Shown one piece after another: positions 1 to 7,195 of a stretch of DNA of 16,527 nt (position 1 is its first letter; the number at the start of each line of letters is the position of its first letter). The notes below the pieces were generated by a model. That model searched no databases. It was not told the DNA's origin and worked only from the letters and a program-made list of their open reading frames with translations. The stretch spans positions 1-16,527 of the forward strand of contig USGG01000043.1 in the NCBI GenBank assembly GCA_900554215.1. The letters run 5' to 3'. A program made the translations under genes and the position numbers. The DNA is from an uncultured Megasphaera sp. (GTDB lineage: Bacteria; Bacillota; Negativicutes; Veillonellales; Megasphaeraceae).

Positions 1-4
1 AAGT

Positions 5-50
5 AGGCCCTTATAGGGCCTGATCAAACCACCAGTTCTACTGGTGGTTT
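5..50. terminator. Two tandem hairpins downstream of smpB
   Basis: Two perfect inverted repeats lie between the smpB stop and the window edge. The first has arms at 26-35 and 41-50 (10 bp, 5-nt loop). The second has arms at 5-11 and 15-21 (7 bp, 3-nt loop). In the minus direction the first hairpin ends in three T inside its own arm but is not followed by a T run. In the plus direction it runs into a T-rich stretch (48-56). It may end the smpB transcript, or may be a bidirectional terminator shared with a gene left of the window. The lack of a clean minus-strand U tract keeps confidence moderate. Confidence 0.5.
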
Positions 51-65
51 TGATTTGATTTCATA

Positions 66-533
66 TCAGCGGCGTTCTTTCATGCGCCGTTCAATATCCC
101 GCTTCGCTTCCTTTTCGGCCAGAGCCTGCCGTTTGTCATACAGCTTCTTCCCTGTCGTCAAGGCGATCGTCGCTTTGACCTTGCCCTTTTTGAAATATAA
201 GTTCAGGGGAATCAAGGTATATCCCTTTTCTTTAATACGCCCTAACAGCTTGAGTATTTCATACTTATGAAGCAGGAGCTTCCGCGTCCGCAGCGGGTCG
301 TGGTTGAAGCGGTTTCCCTGGTCGTAGGGGCTGATGTGCATGCCGACCAGAAACACCTCGCCGTTTTCAATGCGGCAGAAGCTGTCCTTCAGGTTAACCT
401 TCCCCTGCCGCAGGGACTTCACTTCCGTCCCCGTCAAGGCGATTCCCGCTTCGTAGGTTTCATGAATAAAATAATCGTGGCGTGCTTTGCGGTTGTCCGT
501 AATATATTTTACGCCACTCGGTGATTGTGCCAC
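66..533 (-). CDS. smpB: SsrA-binding protein SmpB
   Basis: SmpB binds tmRNA (SsrA) and delivers it to ribosomes stalled without a stop codon, for trans-translation and tagging of the nascent peptide. The 155-aa product has the usual family length and hallmark segments: NRKARHDYFI near residues 14-23, GTEVKSLR near 35-42, and GKKLYDKR near 128-135, followed by the basic C-terminal tail that enters the decoding channel. The start is GTG at 533-531. It is chosen because a strong AGGAGGA Shine-Dalgarno (541-547, minus) stands 7 nt upstream. That ribosome site overlaps the TAG stop of rnr, so the two genes are almost certainly cotranscribed and perhaps translationally coupled. In many Firmicutes ssrA follows smpB; if so here it is left of the window. 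Confidence 0.97.
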   Translation of the reverse strand: MAQSPSGVKYITDNRKARHDYFIHETYEAGIALTGTEVKSLRQGKVNLKDSFCRIENGEVFLVGMHISPYDQGNRFNHDPLRTRKLLLHKYEILKLLGRIKEKGYTLIPLNLYFKKGKVKATIALTTGKKLYDKRQALAEKEAKRDIERRMKERR

Positions 534-545
534 TGGCAGTTCCTC

Positions 546-2870
546 CTATTTTTTCCTGGACTTCTTGCCCTTGCGTTTTTTATCCTTCTTGCCTTTTTTC
601 TTGCCTTTTTTGTCCTTCTTCTTTTTCTTCCCTTTCTGGGAATCTGCAGCGTCGGCAAACCAGTTTCGCTTCGTCACTTCCTGCTTGCCGCTCCGGCTGC
701 CGTTCTTCCTGTGCCGCCGTTCGGCGCCGGCCGCCATGAGCTGCCGCAAATCCTCCAGCGATTCTACCTTGCCGGGAACAAAATCGATTTCACATTTTTC
801 GACGTTGACCTTCGCCAGCGTCACTTCCATCATGTCGCCCAGATGATATACGCGCCCGCCATGCTGTCCCCGCATCGTATACGTCCCTTCGTCGAATTCG
901 TAAATATCGTCGGTCAGCAGGGAAATGTGAACCAATCCTTCAATGCCGTTTTCCAGGCCGACGAACAGGCCGAAGGACGTAATCCCCGTAATATGAGCCT
1001 CATAGGGCTGACCGATAAAGGGGACCATGTACTGGGCCTTCTTTAAATCGTCTGTTTCCCGTTCGGCCTCGACGGCAATGCGTTCGCGGGAGCTGGCCTG
1101 ATCGGCAGCAATCGTATGGTATGCCAAGGACTGCTGGGCTTCTTCCTGAGTCAGCTTGCCTCTTTTTTTATTCTGCCGGATCAGCCGGTGCACCATCAAG
1201 TCAGGATAGCGGCGGATAGGCGACGTAAAATGGGTGTAGCACTCCGAAGCCAGGCCGAAGTGGCCGGCGTTATTCGTCGAATACCGAGCCTGCTGCATGG
1301 AGCGCAGGGCAATGGTCTGCACGACGAGTTCGGCGCTCGTTCCCTTGGACTGCTTCAGCAGCTTCTGAAAATCGGCAGGCTTGACGTCATCGCCCGACGG
1401 CACAGGCAAATCAAAGCTGGCCAGCACGGTGCGCATCATCTCCAGCCGTTCCGGCTCGGGCGTTTCGTGCACCCGGTACACAGCCGGATTTTCGCTGTCT
1501 CTCAAATAAGCTGCAACGGTCTCATTGGCGATGAGCATGCATTCTTCTACGATTTGCTCAGCAATTGTTCGCTCCCTCTTTTCCAGCCTCAAGGGCTTGC
1601 CTTCCTCGTCGAGAATGATTTTATATTCCGGGAAATCGAAATCAATGGCGCCGCGGCGCAGCCGCATCTGCTTCAAAATCTGCGCTACGTCCTGCAGGTC
1701 CCGCAGCATGGGCATAAAGGGCTGCAGATCGTCGGGGATAATATCGTCGACCAGAGCTTTTTTAACTTCTTTATAGTTGCAGCGCCGTTTGACGCGGATG
1801 ACGGCCGGTCCGATGTCGGCCTTTACGACCTTGCCTTCCTGGTCTATTTCCATTACGCAGGTCATGGAATAGCGGTCCTGACCGGCGTTGAGGCTGCACA
1901 TGTCGTTGGAAAGAACCGTCGGCAGCATCGGAATGACCCTGTCGACGAGGTATACGCTCGTACCGCGTTCGTACGCTTCGGCGTCGAGCAGCGTGCGGGG
2001 CCGTACGTAATAGCTTACGTCGGCAATGTATACGCCTAAGCGGTAATTGCCGTTGGACAGGCGTTCCACGTCGATGGCATCGTCCAAATCCTTGGCGTCT
2101 TCGCCGTCAATCGTAATGAGCTGACGATGGCGGTAATCGCGGCGGCCGTCTTCCAATACAACGGTTCGGTCGATGGAGTCGGCCTCCTTCAATACGTCGT
2201 CGGGAAAGGCAAAGGGCAGGCCGTGACGGGCCATGATAACTTTAATATCCAAATCCTTGTCGCCGTCATACCCTAATATTTCCGTCACTTCGCCTTCGGC
2301 CTTGCGGCCCTCTTCGGGCCATTTCGTAATGGTCACGAGGACGCGGGCGCTGCTGCGGGCGTCAGCCGTCTTATCCAGGGGAATATAGATATCCTCCCGA
2401 ATCCGTTCGTCGTCAGGACGGACGAAGCCCCATTGCTTTTCCCGCTCAAACGTCCCGACCAGGGTCTTATTCGCCCGCTCGACAATGCGGATGATTTCCC
2501 CCTCCGTTTTATGGCGGCCGCTGCCGCTCTGAATAATGCGCACGGCTACCTTGTCGTTATTCATCGCCGTGTGCCGGTACTGCTCGGCAATATAAATGTC
2601 GTCCTGCATATTCTCGCAGAGGACAAATCCAAAGGTAGGCGTATATCCCTTGTATATGCCTACGATTTCCTGAGACCGCGTAGACGCTCCATAGCGTTCT
2701 TCGGATATTCTCACGAGACTTCCCCTCCTTATCATCTCTTCAAAGGTTTCAAACAATTCGGACAGCTCCCCGCCGGCCAGACGCAGCCGCTCGGCGCAGT
2801 CTTCCACAGTAATGCCGTCCGGTTCCATATTACATATATTCATTATATCATGGGACAACTTCAAATTCAT
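546..2870 (-). CDS. rnr: Ribonuclease R (3'-5' exoribonuclease)
   Basis: RNase R degrades structured RNA processively from the 3' end and takes part in rRNA quality control and decay of mRNAs released by trans-translation. The 774-aa protein shows the full order: N-terminal winged-helix-like segment (about 1-65), cold-shock domains (about 68-210), and the RNB catalytic domain (about 245-570). The RNB domain carries the metal-binding cluster TIDGEDAKDLDDA (D255, D261, D263, D264) and the HFTSPIRRYPDL segment at 547-558. An S1 domain follows (about 620-697). The last 28 residues are almost entirely lysine with a few D, G, R and S. The ATG at 2870 has only a weak, distant AAAGGG site (about 14 nt upstream), so the exact start is less certain. 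The gene follows the secG terminator and precedes smpB by 12 nt. Confidence 0.97.
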   Translation of the reverse strand: MNLKLSHDIMNICNMEPDGITVEDCAERLRLAGGELSELFETFEEMIRRGSLVRISEERYGASTRSQEIVGIYKGYTPTFGFVLCENMQDDIYIAEQYRHTAMNNDKVAVRIIQSGSGRHKTEGEIIRIVERANKTLVGTFEREKQWGFVRPDDERIREDIYIPLDKTADARSSARVLVTITKWPEEGRKAEGEVTEILGYDGDKDLDIKVIMARHGLPFAFPDDVLKEADSIDRTVVLEDGRRDYRHRQLITIDGEDAKDLDDAIDVERLSNGNYRLGVYIADVSYYVRPRTLLDAEAYERGTSVYLVDRVIPMLPTVLSNDMCSLNAGQDRYSMTCVMEIDQEGKVVKADIGPAVIRVKRRCNYKEVKKALVDDIIPDDLQPFMPMLRDLQDVAQILKQMRLRRGAIDFDFPEYKIILDEEGKPLRLEKRERTIAEQIVEECMLIANETVAAYLRDSENPAVYRVHETPEPERLEMMRTVLASFDLPVPSGDDVKPADFQKLLKQSKGTSAELVVQTIALRSMQQARYSTNNAGHFGLASECYTHFTSPIRRYPDLMVHRLIRQNKKRGKLTQEEAQQSLAYHTIAADQASSRERIAVEAERETDDLKKAQYMVPFIGQPYEAHITGITSFGLFVGLENGIEGLVHISLLTDDIYEFDEGTYTMRGQHGGRVYHLGDMMEVTLAKVNVEKCEIDFVPGKVESLEDLRQLMAAGAERRHRKNGSRSGKQEVTKRNWFADAADSQKGKKKKKDKKGKKKGKKDKKRKGKKSRKK

Positions 2871-2914
2871 ACTCTTTATACATTCCCTTTCTCTCTGTCG
2901 TTCGTCTGCATATG

Positions 2915-2941
2915 AAAAAAGCCTGCGACGATGCCGCAGGC
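2915..2941 (-). terminator. Intrinsic terminator between secG and rnr
   Basis: On the minus strand a perfect 7-bp GC-rich stem (arms 2935-2941 and 2921-2927, 7-nt loop) is followed by six T (2920-2915). It begins 12 nt past the secG stop and ends 45 nt before the rnr ATG. I see no good promoter in those 45 nt, so rnr and smpB probably depend on read-through of this terminator or on a promoter I could not recognise. Confidence 0.88.
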
Positions 2942-2952
2942 CATAACGTTCA

Positions 2953-3189
2953 TTAAAATGTATTCAGCAATCTGCCTAAAATCAATGTCACGATTGCAAA
3001 GGCAATAGATACGACGATAGTTACTTTAGACAGCAATGCGTCCATACCGCGGGCTCTGCTGCCAAACAGGTCTTCCGCGCCTCCGCCGAAGCCGGCGCCC
3101 ATGCCTTGAGTCTTGCTTTTTTGGGCTACGACAACGCCGATAAGAATCAGAGACAAGATGACAACTAAGATTTCCAATACAGTAATCAC
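2953..3189 (-). CDS. secG: Preprotein translocase subunit SecG
   Basis: SecG is the small auxiliary membrane subunit of the SecYEG channel and assists SecA-driven protein export. The 78-aa product has the family length and pattern. A first transmembrane helix lies at about residues 4-22. A glycine-rich cytosolic loop follows, with GGGAEDLFGSRARGMDALL at about 35-53, and a second helix lies at about 55-74. The start is GTG (3189-3187), preceded 5 nt upstream by a strong AAGGAGGA site (3195-3202). In many Firmicutes secG stands just upstream of rnr and smpB, as here. A promoter in the 3' end of sigH and a terminator right after the stop suggest it can be a single-gene transcript. Confidence 0.95.
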   Translation of the reverse strand: MITVLEILVVILSLILIGVVVAQKSKTQGMGAGFGGGAEDLFGSRARGMDALLSKVTIVVSIAFAIVTLILGRLLNTF

Positions 3190-3224
3190 GCTAATCCTCC
3201 TTACAACACATGCTTAACGATACT

Positions 3225-3253
3225 ATTGTACACTCATTTGCCTTTTCTATCAA
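3225..3253 (-). promoter_or_regulatory. Sigma-A-type promoter for secG inside the sigH 3' end
   Basis: On the minus strand TTGATA (3253-3248) and TACAAT (3230-3225) are separated by exactly 17 nt. Five of six bases match the consensus in each box. The -35 box lies within the last codons of sigH and the -10 box lies just past its stop. The predicted start point is near 3218, giving a leader of about 30 nt that contains the secG ribosome site. Evidence is sequence match only. Confidence 0.7.
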
Positions 3254-3923
3254 TAGGTTCTGATTTATTTTCTCCATCCCGGTTTTCCAAATAACGTTCC
3301 AGCTTGCGCTTGACGCGCTGCAGGGCGTTGTCGATGGATTTTACGTGGCGATGCAGCTCCTTAGACATCTCGTTGTAGGACTTCCCTTCCAGATAGGCCG
3401 TCAGCACCTGCCATTCCAGGTCGCTCAGGATTTCGTTCATCTTCAGCTCGATGTCGGCGAATTCTTCCCGGCTGATGACGAGCTCTTCCGGGTCGCTGAC
3501 GCGAATTCCCGACAAAATATCCTGCAGCGTCCGGTCCGATTCATCTTCATAAATCGGCTTGTTCAAGGATACGTACGAGTTGAGGGGAATATGTTTCTGC
3601 CGCGTCGCCGTCTTGATAGCCGTAATGATCTGCCGCGTAACGCACAGCTCGGCAAAGGCCCGGAACGAGGCCAGCTTATCGCCGCGGAAATCCCTCGTCG
3701 CTTTATACAGGCCTATCATGCCTTCCTGAATGATATCGTCGCGGTCGGCGCCGACGAGAAAGTAGGCCCGCGCTTTGGATTTCACAAAGTTGCGGTACTT
3801 ATTGACGATGTAATCCATCGCCTCGCCGTCCTGCTCCTGCTGCGCCAGTTGAACGATCTCTTCGTCGCTCATCCCTTCGAATCTGTCCGAACGGGGAAAT
3901 TCCTCTCGCATTTCTGCCTGCAT
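3234..3923 (-). CDS. sigH: RNA polymerase sigma factor SigH (Spo0H type)
   Basis: This is a sigma-70 family factor of the SigH type, which in Bacillus directs early-stationary-phase and sporulation or competence genes. The 229-aa protein shows region 2 with YRNFVKSKARAYFLVGADRDDIIQEGMIGLYKATRDF at residues 43-79, and the strongly conserved TRQIITAIKTATRQKHIPLNSYVSLNKPI at 96-124. Region 4 has a helix-turn-helix ending in HVKSIDNALQRVKRKLERYL at 193-212. A charged tail of about 15 residues extends beyond region 4. The ATG at 3923 has an AGAGGT site 5 nt upstream. The gene lies 12 nt past rae1, at the end of the cysS-led run, the same relative place as in Bacillus. Its role in this organism is unknown; a SigH can persist in non-sporulating lineages. 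Confidence 0.94.
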   Translation of the reverse strand: MQAEMREEFPRSDRFEGMSDEEIVQLAQQEQDGEAMDYIVNKYRNFVKSKARAYFLVGADRDDIIQEGMIGLYKATRDFRGDKLASFRAFAELCVTRQIITAIKTATRQKHIPLNSYVSLNKPIYEDESDRTLQDILSGIRVSDPEELVISREEFADIELKMNEILSDLEWQVLTAYLEGKSYNEMSKELHRHVKSIDNALQRVKRKLERYLENRDGENKSEPIDRKGK

Positions 3924-3935
3924 ATTATACCTCTA

Positions 3936-4463
3936 CTATTTTGATCTGCGAATTTTTTCTAATTTTCTCAGCACATCCTCATTCTGCACGCGGTACACGA
4001 CTTCATTTCGCTGCCCGCCGCTTTTCAATACGTTGCGGTGGTCGTACGCCGCCGTTTCCTTCCGCGTCCGCTCTACGTCCTCGGCAAGCTCTCTCGCCGG
4101 CATGCGGTATGCGCCGGTGCCCAGCACCTGCGTTTGCTCCGAGCCGTCGGACGTAGCGACGTAAATGATGCGCTTGTCGTTGCGGTGCTCGTAGACCAGC
4201 CGTTCGATGCGGCTGTCCGCCGTTTCCTCTTTATCCGTAAAAATGACTTCGCAGTCCCTGCCGATTTTCATGCTTTTTTCTGCCTCGTCCGTGTACATCG
4301 CATCGAAGACGAGGACCAATTTATACCCCTTGGCCTTGCCGTAGCTCACGAGGGTATCCGTCAGTTTATCCCGCGCGTGATCCAGCGATTGAGACGCCAG
4401 CTTTTTCAGCTCTTCCCAGGCAAAAATGATATTGTACCCGTCGACGATCAGCAAATCCTTCAT
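3936..4463 (-). CDS. rae1: Rae1/YacP-type NYN-domain ribosome-associated endoribonuclease
   Basis: This is a 175-aa NYN (PIN-like) domain protein of the YacP family. The Bacillus member, Rae1, enters the ribosomal A site and cleaves mRNA in a translation-dependent way. Acidic residues expected for a metal-dependent nuclease are visible: D8 in LLIVDGYNII, D54 in VFDAMY, D83 in the EETADSRIERL segment, and D106 in YVATSDGSEQ. The length is typical. The ATG overlaps the rlmB stop as ATGA (4460-4463), a classic sign of translational coupling. The conserved rlmB–yacP–sigH order supports the call. The target mRNAs cannot be inferred from sequence. Confidence 0.92.
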   Translation of the reverse strand: MKDLLIVDGYNIIFAWEELKKLASQSLDHARDKLTDTLVSYGKAKGYKLVLVFDAMYTDEAEKSMKIGRDCEVIFTDKEETADSRIERLVYEHRNDKRIIYVATSDGSEQTQVLGTGAYRMPARELAEDVERTRKETAAYDHRNVLKSGGQRNEVVYRVQNEDVLRKLEKIRRSK

Positions 4464-5209
4464 CGCGCCACCGCCTGCCGCTGGCGCACGGCTTCATACA
4501 TCAAAAGCGCCGCCGCCACGGAAGCGTTGAGAGAATTGACGCGGCCAAACATGGGAATCTGCACGAGGACGTCGCACGTTTCCTTTACCAAATGGGATAT
4601 GCCACGGCCTTCGCTGCCGATGACCAGGACGATAGGCTCAGTCAGGGAGCTGTGAAAATAATCGACGCTGCCGTCCATATCGGCGCCGATAACCCAGAAT
4701 CCCCGCTTCTGCAATTTCTTCAAGGTCTGCGTCGTATTGCCGATCTGCACGATTGGCATATACTCGACGGCGCCGGCAGACGTCTTGCCGACGGTTTCGT
4801 TAATCGGCGCGCTGCGCCGCTTCGGCAGGAGGACGGCGTCGACACCGGCGCATTCGGCCGTGCGGATAATAGCGCCTACATTGTGAACGTCTTCAATACC
4901 GTCCAGCAGCACCAGAAACGGTGTTCGTCCCGCCGCTTCCACGTCGGCCAATACGTCGGTCAAATCGGCATAGGCCACGGGAGCGGCGAAGGCGACGACG
5001 CCCTGATGGCGGCTCCCCGGCGCCAGATGATTCAAAATTTTAGCCGGTGCGCGTTCTATGAGAATATCCCTTTCACGGGCCATCTCCTGTATGCGCAGCA
5101 GCGGCGGCGCGTCATTTCCGGCAGCTATATATAGTTTTGTAATGGACCGGCCGGCACGCAGCGCTTCCGTCACGCTGTTGCGTCCGACAATGATGCTTTC
5201 GTCGCTCAT
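4460..5209 (-). CDS. rlmB: 23S rRNA (guanosine-2'-O-)-methyltransferase RlmB, SpoU/TrmH family
   Basis: RlmB transfers a methyl group from S-adenosylmethionine to a guanosine ribose of 23S rRNA (G2251 in E. coli). With the start at 5209 the protein has 249 aa, the family norm. It has an N-terminal substrate-binding region with SRHQGVVA near 66-73. The SPOUT trefoil-knot motifs follow: motif 1 DGIEDVHNVGAIIR (103-116), motif 2 VLVIGSEGRGIS (194-205) and motif 3 IPMFGRVNSLNASVAAALLMYE (218-239). I chose the ATG at 5209 because an AAAGGTG site stands upstream and it lies 2 nt past the mrnC stop. The reading frame is open further upstream to a TTG at 5242, but that start would overlap mrnC and adds 11 unconserved residues. 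Confidence 0.95.
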   Translation of the reverse strand: MSDESIIVGRNSVTEALRAGRSITKLYIAAGNDAPPLLRIQEMARERDILIERAPAKILNHLAPGSRHQGVVAFAAPVAYADLTDVLADVEAAGRTPFLVLLDGIEDVHNVGAIIRTAECAGVDAVLLPKRRSAPINETVGKTSAGAVEYMPIVQIGNTTQTLKKLQKRGFWVIGADMDGSVDYFHSSLTEPIVLVIGSEGRGISHLVKETCDVLVQIPMFGRVNSLNASVAAALLMYEAVRQRQAVAR

Positions 5210-5211
5210 GG

Positions 5212-5706
5212 TTACACCTTTTCTCCATGCTTTATCGCACAATATTCTTTCGTAAATTTGTATATTTCATCCATAAGCCCGTCGAGGCGGACGGCCTTTT
5301 CCGCCATAATCAAGTATCCCACCAGGGCCTCCAGCGCCGTGCTGTCGTGATACTCGGCGACGGACGCGCTTTTCGGCGCCTGTGAATAGGCATTGCGGGC
5401 CCGCTGGCAGACGGAATCTTCCGTCTCATCCAGCAACTCCTTGATATGGCGGTACACGTAAGCCTGGGCCTTAGCCGACACGAATTCCGAGGCCAGCAGG
5501 TGCAGGACCTGCACGTTAGGAATGCCGGTCTGCACCAAACGCCGCCGCAAATACAGGGCGTAATATGCGTCGCCGACAAAGGCTAGGGAAATCGGGTCGA
5601 GCCGCGAGGCATCCTGTTCAGGCACCTCCAGCCGCTCGCCTTTGGCAAAGGCCGCATAGGCTCGTCCTTTTAAGGCTTGAAGCTGTTTAAATTTCACTTT
5701 TTCCAA
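5212..5706 (-). CDS. mrnC: Mini-ribonuclease III (23S rRNA maturation)
   Basis: Mini-RNase III has the catalytic domain of RNase III without the double-stranded RNA-binding domain. In Bacillus it trims the stem ends of 23S precursor rRNA. The product of up to 164 aa has the signature LAFVGDAYYALYLRRR (D46 in the first catalytic motif) and YHDSTALEALVGYLIM (E126 in the second). The start is ambiguous. A TTG at 5706 lies 4 nt after a GGGAG site and overlaps cysS by 13 nt. A GTG three codons later (5697) forms a GTGA overlap with the cysS TGA. Either implies coupling to cysS. The order cysS–mrnC–rlmB matches Bacillus. Confidence 0.94.
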   Translation of the reverse strand: MEKVKFKQLQALKGRAYAAFAKGERLEVPEQDASRLDPISLAFVGDAYYALYLRRRLVQTGIPNVQVLHLLASEFVSAKAQAYVYRHIKELLDETEDSVCQRARNAYSQAPKSASVAEYHDSTALEALVGYLIMAEKAVRLDGLMDEIYKFTKEYCAIKHGEKV

Positions 5707-7139
5707 CGCGCTCCCTGCGGAGAATCTTCAATCGTAATGCCCAAGGCCGCCAATTTATCGCGGATGGCATCGGCCAGCGCATACTGCTTCTGAGCCCGGC
5801 ATTCCTGGCGGATTTCCAGAATCGCGTCCATCAGGTCATTGTAATCCTTGCTGCTGGCGCTGCCCTTCTGGCCGCTCCACCGTTCTTCCAAAATGCCGAG
5901 GATGTCAGTCATCGTCTTGAAAATGCGCTTTACTTCCGATACGACGGACGAATCGACGGGCACGCCGTTGTTGACGACGGCGTCTTTATAGATGTTGACC
6001 TTCTTCGCCAAATCGAACATCGCCGCGCTGGCCAAGGCCGTATTGAAATCGTCGCACATTGCTTCTTCAAAGGCTTCTTCGTTGGCCTTGGCGTCGGCCA
6101 TGAGCTGCGCCGCTTCTTCCGACTTCGCGCCGGCCGGCATGTCGAGCAGTTCCAGCACGTTATCAATCGACGTGCCGAGGCGTTCCAGGCTGCGGGTCAT
6201 TTCTTCGAGCCGTTCGTCGCTGAAGTCGAGGGGGCTGCGGTAGTGATTGGAAATGAGGAAGAACCGCAGGGCGTCCGGATTATAGTGTTCCAATACATCC
6301 TTGACCAGGAAGAAGTTGTTCAGGGATTTGCTCATTTTTTCCGAATTAATCGTAATGAAGCCGTTGTGGAGCCAGTAACGGACCATGGGCTTTTTGCCCG
6401 TGTACGCTTCGGACTGGGCGATTTCATTTTCATGGTGCGGGAAAATCAAATCGCTGCCGCCGCCGTGGAAATCAAAGGTATCGCCGAGATATTTATTGCT
6501 CATAGCCGAGCATTCAATATGCCAGCCCGGACGGCCCGGTCCCCAAGGGCTTTCCCATGACGGTTCACCCGGCTTGGCGCCTTTCCACAAAGCGAAGTCC
6601 ATGGGATTGTGCTTGCGGTCGTCTACTTCGATGCGGGCGCCGGCCATCATGTCGTCGAGGCTGCGGCCGCTCAGTTTGCCGTAGCCGGCAAATTTTTCCA
6701 CGCTGTAATATACGTCGTTGTCGATAACGTATGCAAAACCTTTTTCAACGAGCACTTCAATCATGTGGATGATTTCTTCCATATGCTCCGATACGCGGGG
6801 ATATTTGTCGGCCCGGCGGACGTGGAGCTTGTCCATGACGTCGAAGTACGAAGCAATATAGCGGTTGGAAATTGTATCCCAGGTAACGTTTTCACCGTTC
6901 GCCGCATTGATAATCTTATCGTCTACGTCGGTAAAGTTCTGAATATGCGTTACTTCATAGTCCAGGTGTTCCAGGTAACGCTTGATGACGTCCCAAGTCA
7001 CGAAGGGACGGGCGTTGCCCATATGGGAATGATTGTACGGCGTAATACCGCAGACATACATTTTGACCTGTCCCGGCGTTACGGGCGTAAACGTTTCTTT
7101 TTTACGAGTCAGCGTATTATATACTTTTAATTCTCTCAT
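5694..7139 (-). CDS. cysS: Cysteinyl-tRNA synthetase
   Basis: CysRS charges tRNA-Cys with cysteine using ATP. The 481-aa class I synthetase shows the HIGH-type motif HMGN (39-42), the KMSKS motif (268-272) and the four zinc ligands typical of the family: C30 in YVCGIT, C210 in GWHIECSAM, H235 and E239 in PHHENEIAQSE. The C-terminal DALR-like helical and anticodon-binding region completes the usual length. The ATG at 7139 follows an AAGGAGGT site by 5 nt. Expression is very likely controlled by the upstream T-box leader and promoter. It is the first gene of a tightly packed run through sigH. A cysE gene, often found just upstream in Bacillus, is absent. Confidence 0.97.
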   Translation of the reverse strand: MRELKVYNTLTRKKETFTPVTPGQVKMYVCGITPYNHSHMGNARPFVTWDVIKRYLEHLDYEVTHIQNFTDVDDKIINAANGENVTWDTISNRYIASYFDVMDKLHVRRADKYPRVSEHMEEIIHMIEVLVEKGFAYVIDNDVYYSVEKFAGYGKLSGRSLDDMMAGARIEVDDRKHNPMDFALWKGAKPGEPSWESPWGPGRPGWHIECSAMSNKYLGDTFDFHGGGSDLIFPHHENEIAQSEAYTGKKPMVRYWLHNGFITINSEKMSKSLNNFFLVKDVLEHYNPDALRFFLISNHYRSPLDFSDERLEEMTRSLERLGTSIDNVLELLDMPAGAKSEEAAQLMADAKANEEAFEEAMCDDFNTALASAAMFDLAKKVNIYKDAVVNNGVPVDSSVVSEVKRIFKTMTDILGILEERWSGQKGSASSKDYNDLMDAILEIRQECRAQKQYALADAIRDKLAALGITIEDSPQGARWKK

Positions 7140-7160
7140 GGTAAACCTCCTTGATAATAC

Positions 7161-7195
7161 AAAAAGGCCGCCATCCCTTTACAGAGACGGTGGCC
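7161..7195 (-). terminator. Regulated intrinsic terminator of the cysS T-box
   Basis: The arms 7195-7186 and 7175-7166 form a 10-bp stem on the minus strand with one A·C mismatch and one G·T pair, followed by five T (7165-7161). The first arm begins inside the T-box core and the loop holds the antiterminator partner, so the two folds exclude each other. It ends 21 nt before the cysS ATG. Confidence 0.88.

Noticed and set aside
549..640. A-rich/T-rich simple repeat as a possible mobile or slippage repeat
   Set aside because: It is in frame and simply encodes the lysine-rich RNase R tail; the repeat unit is irregular and there are no flanking duplications.
1116..2039. A 307-codon plus-strand open frame opposite rnr
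   Set aside because: It lies wholly antisense to the catalytic part of a clearly identified RNase R, has no convincing ribosome site, and its product has no recognisable domain. It is a by-product of GC-biased codon use.
2837..2885. A short out-of-frame ATG frame overlapping the rnr start
   Set aside because: It encodes only about 11 codons before a stop and has no distinctive ribosome site; a leader peptide cannot be supported.
5210..5242. Upstream TTG start for rlmB adding 11 residues
   Set aside because: It would overlap mrnC, has no good ribosome site, and the shorter form has the typical 249-aa length with AAAGGTG upstream of its ATG.
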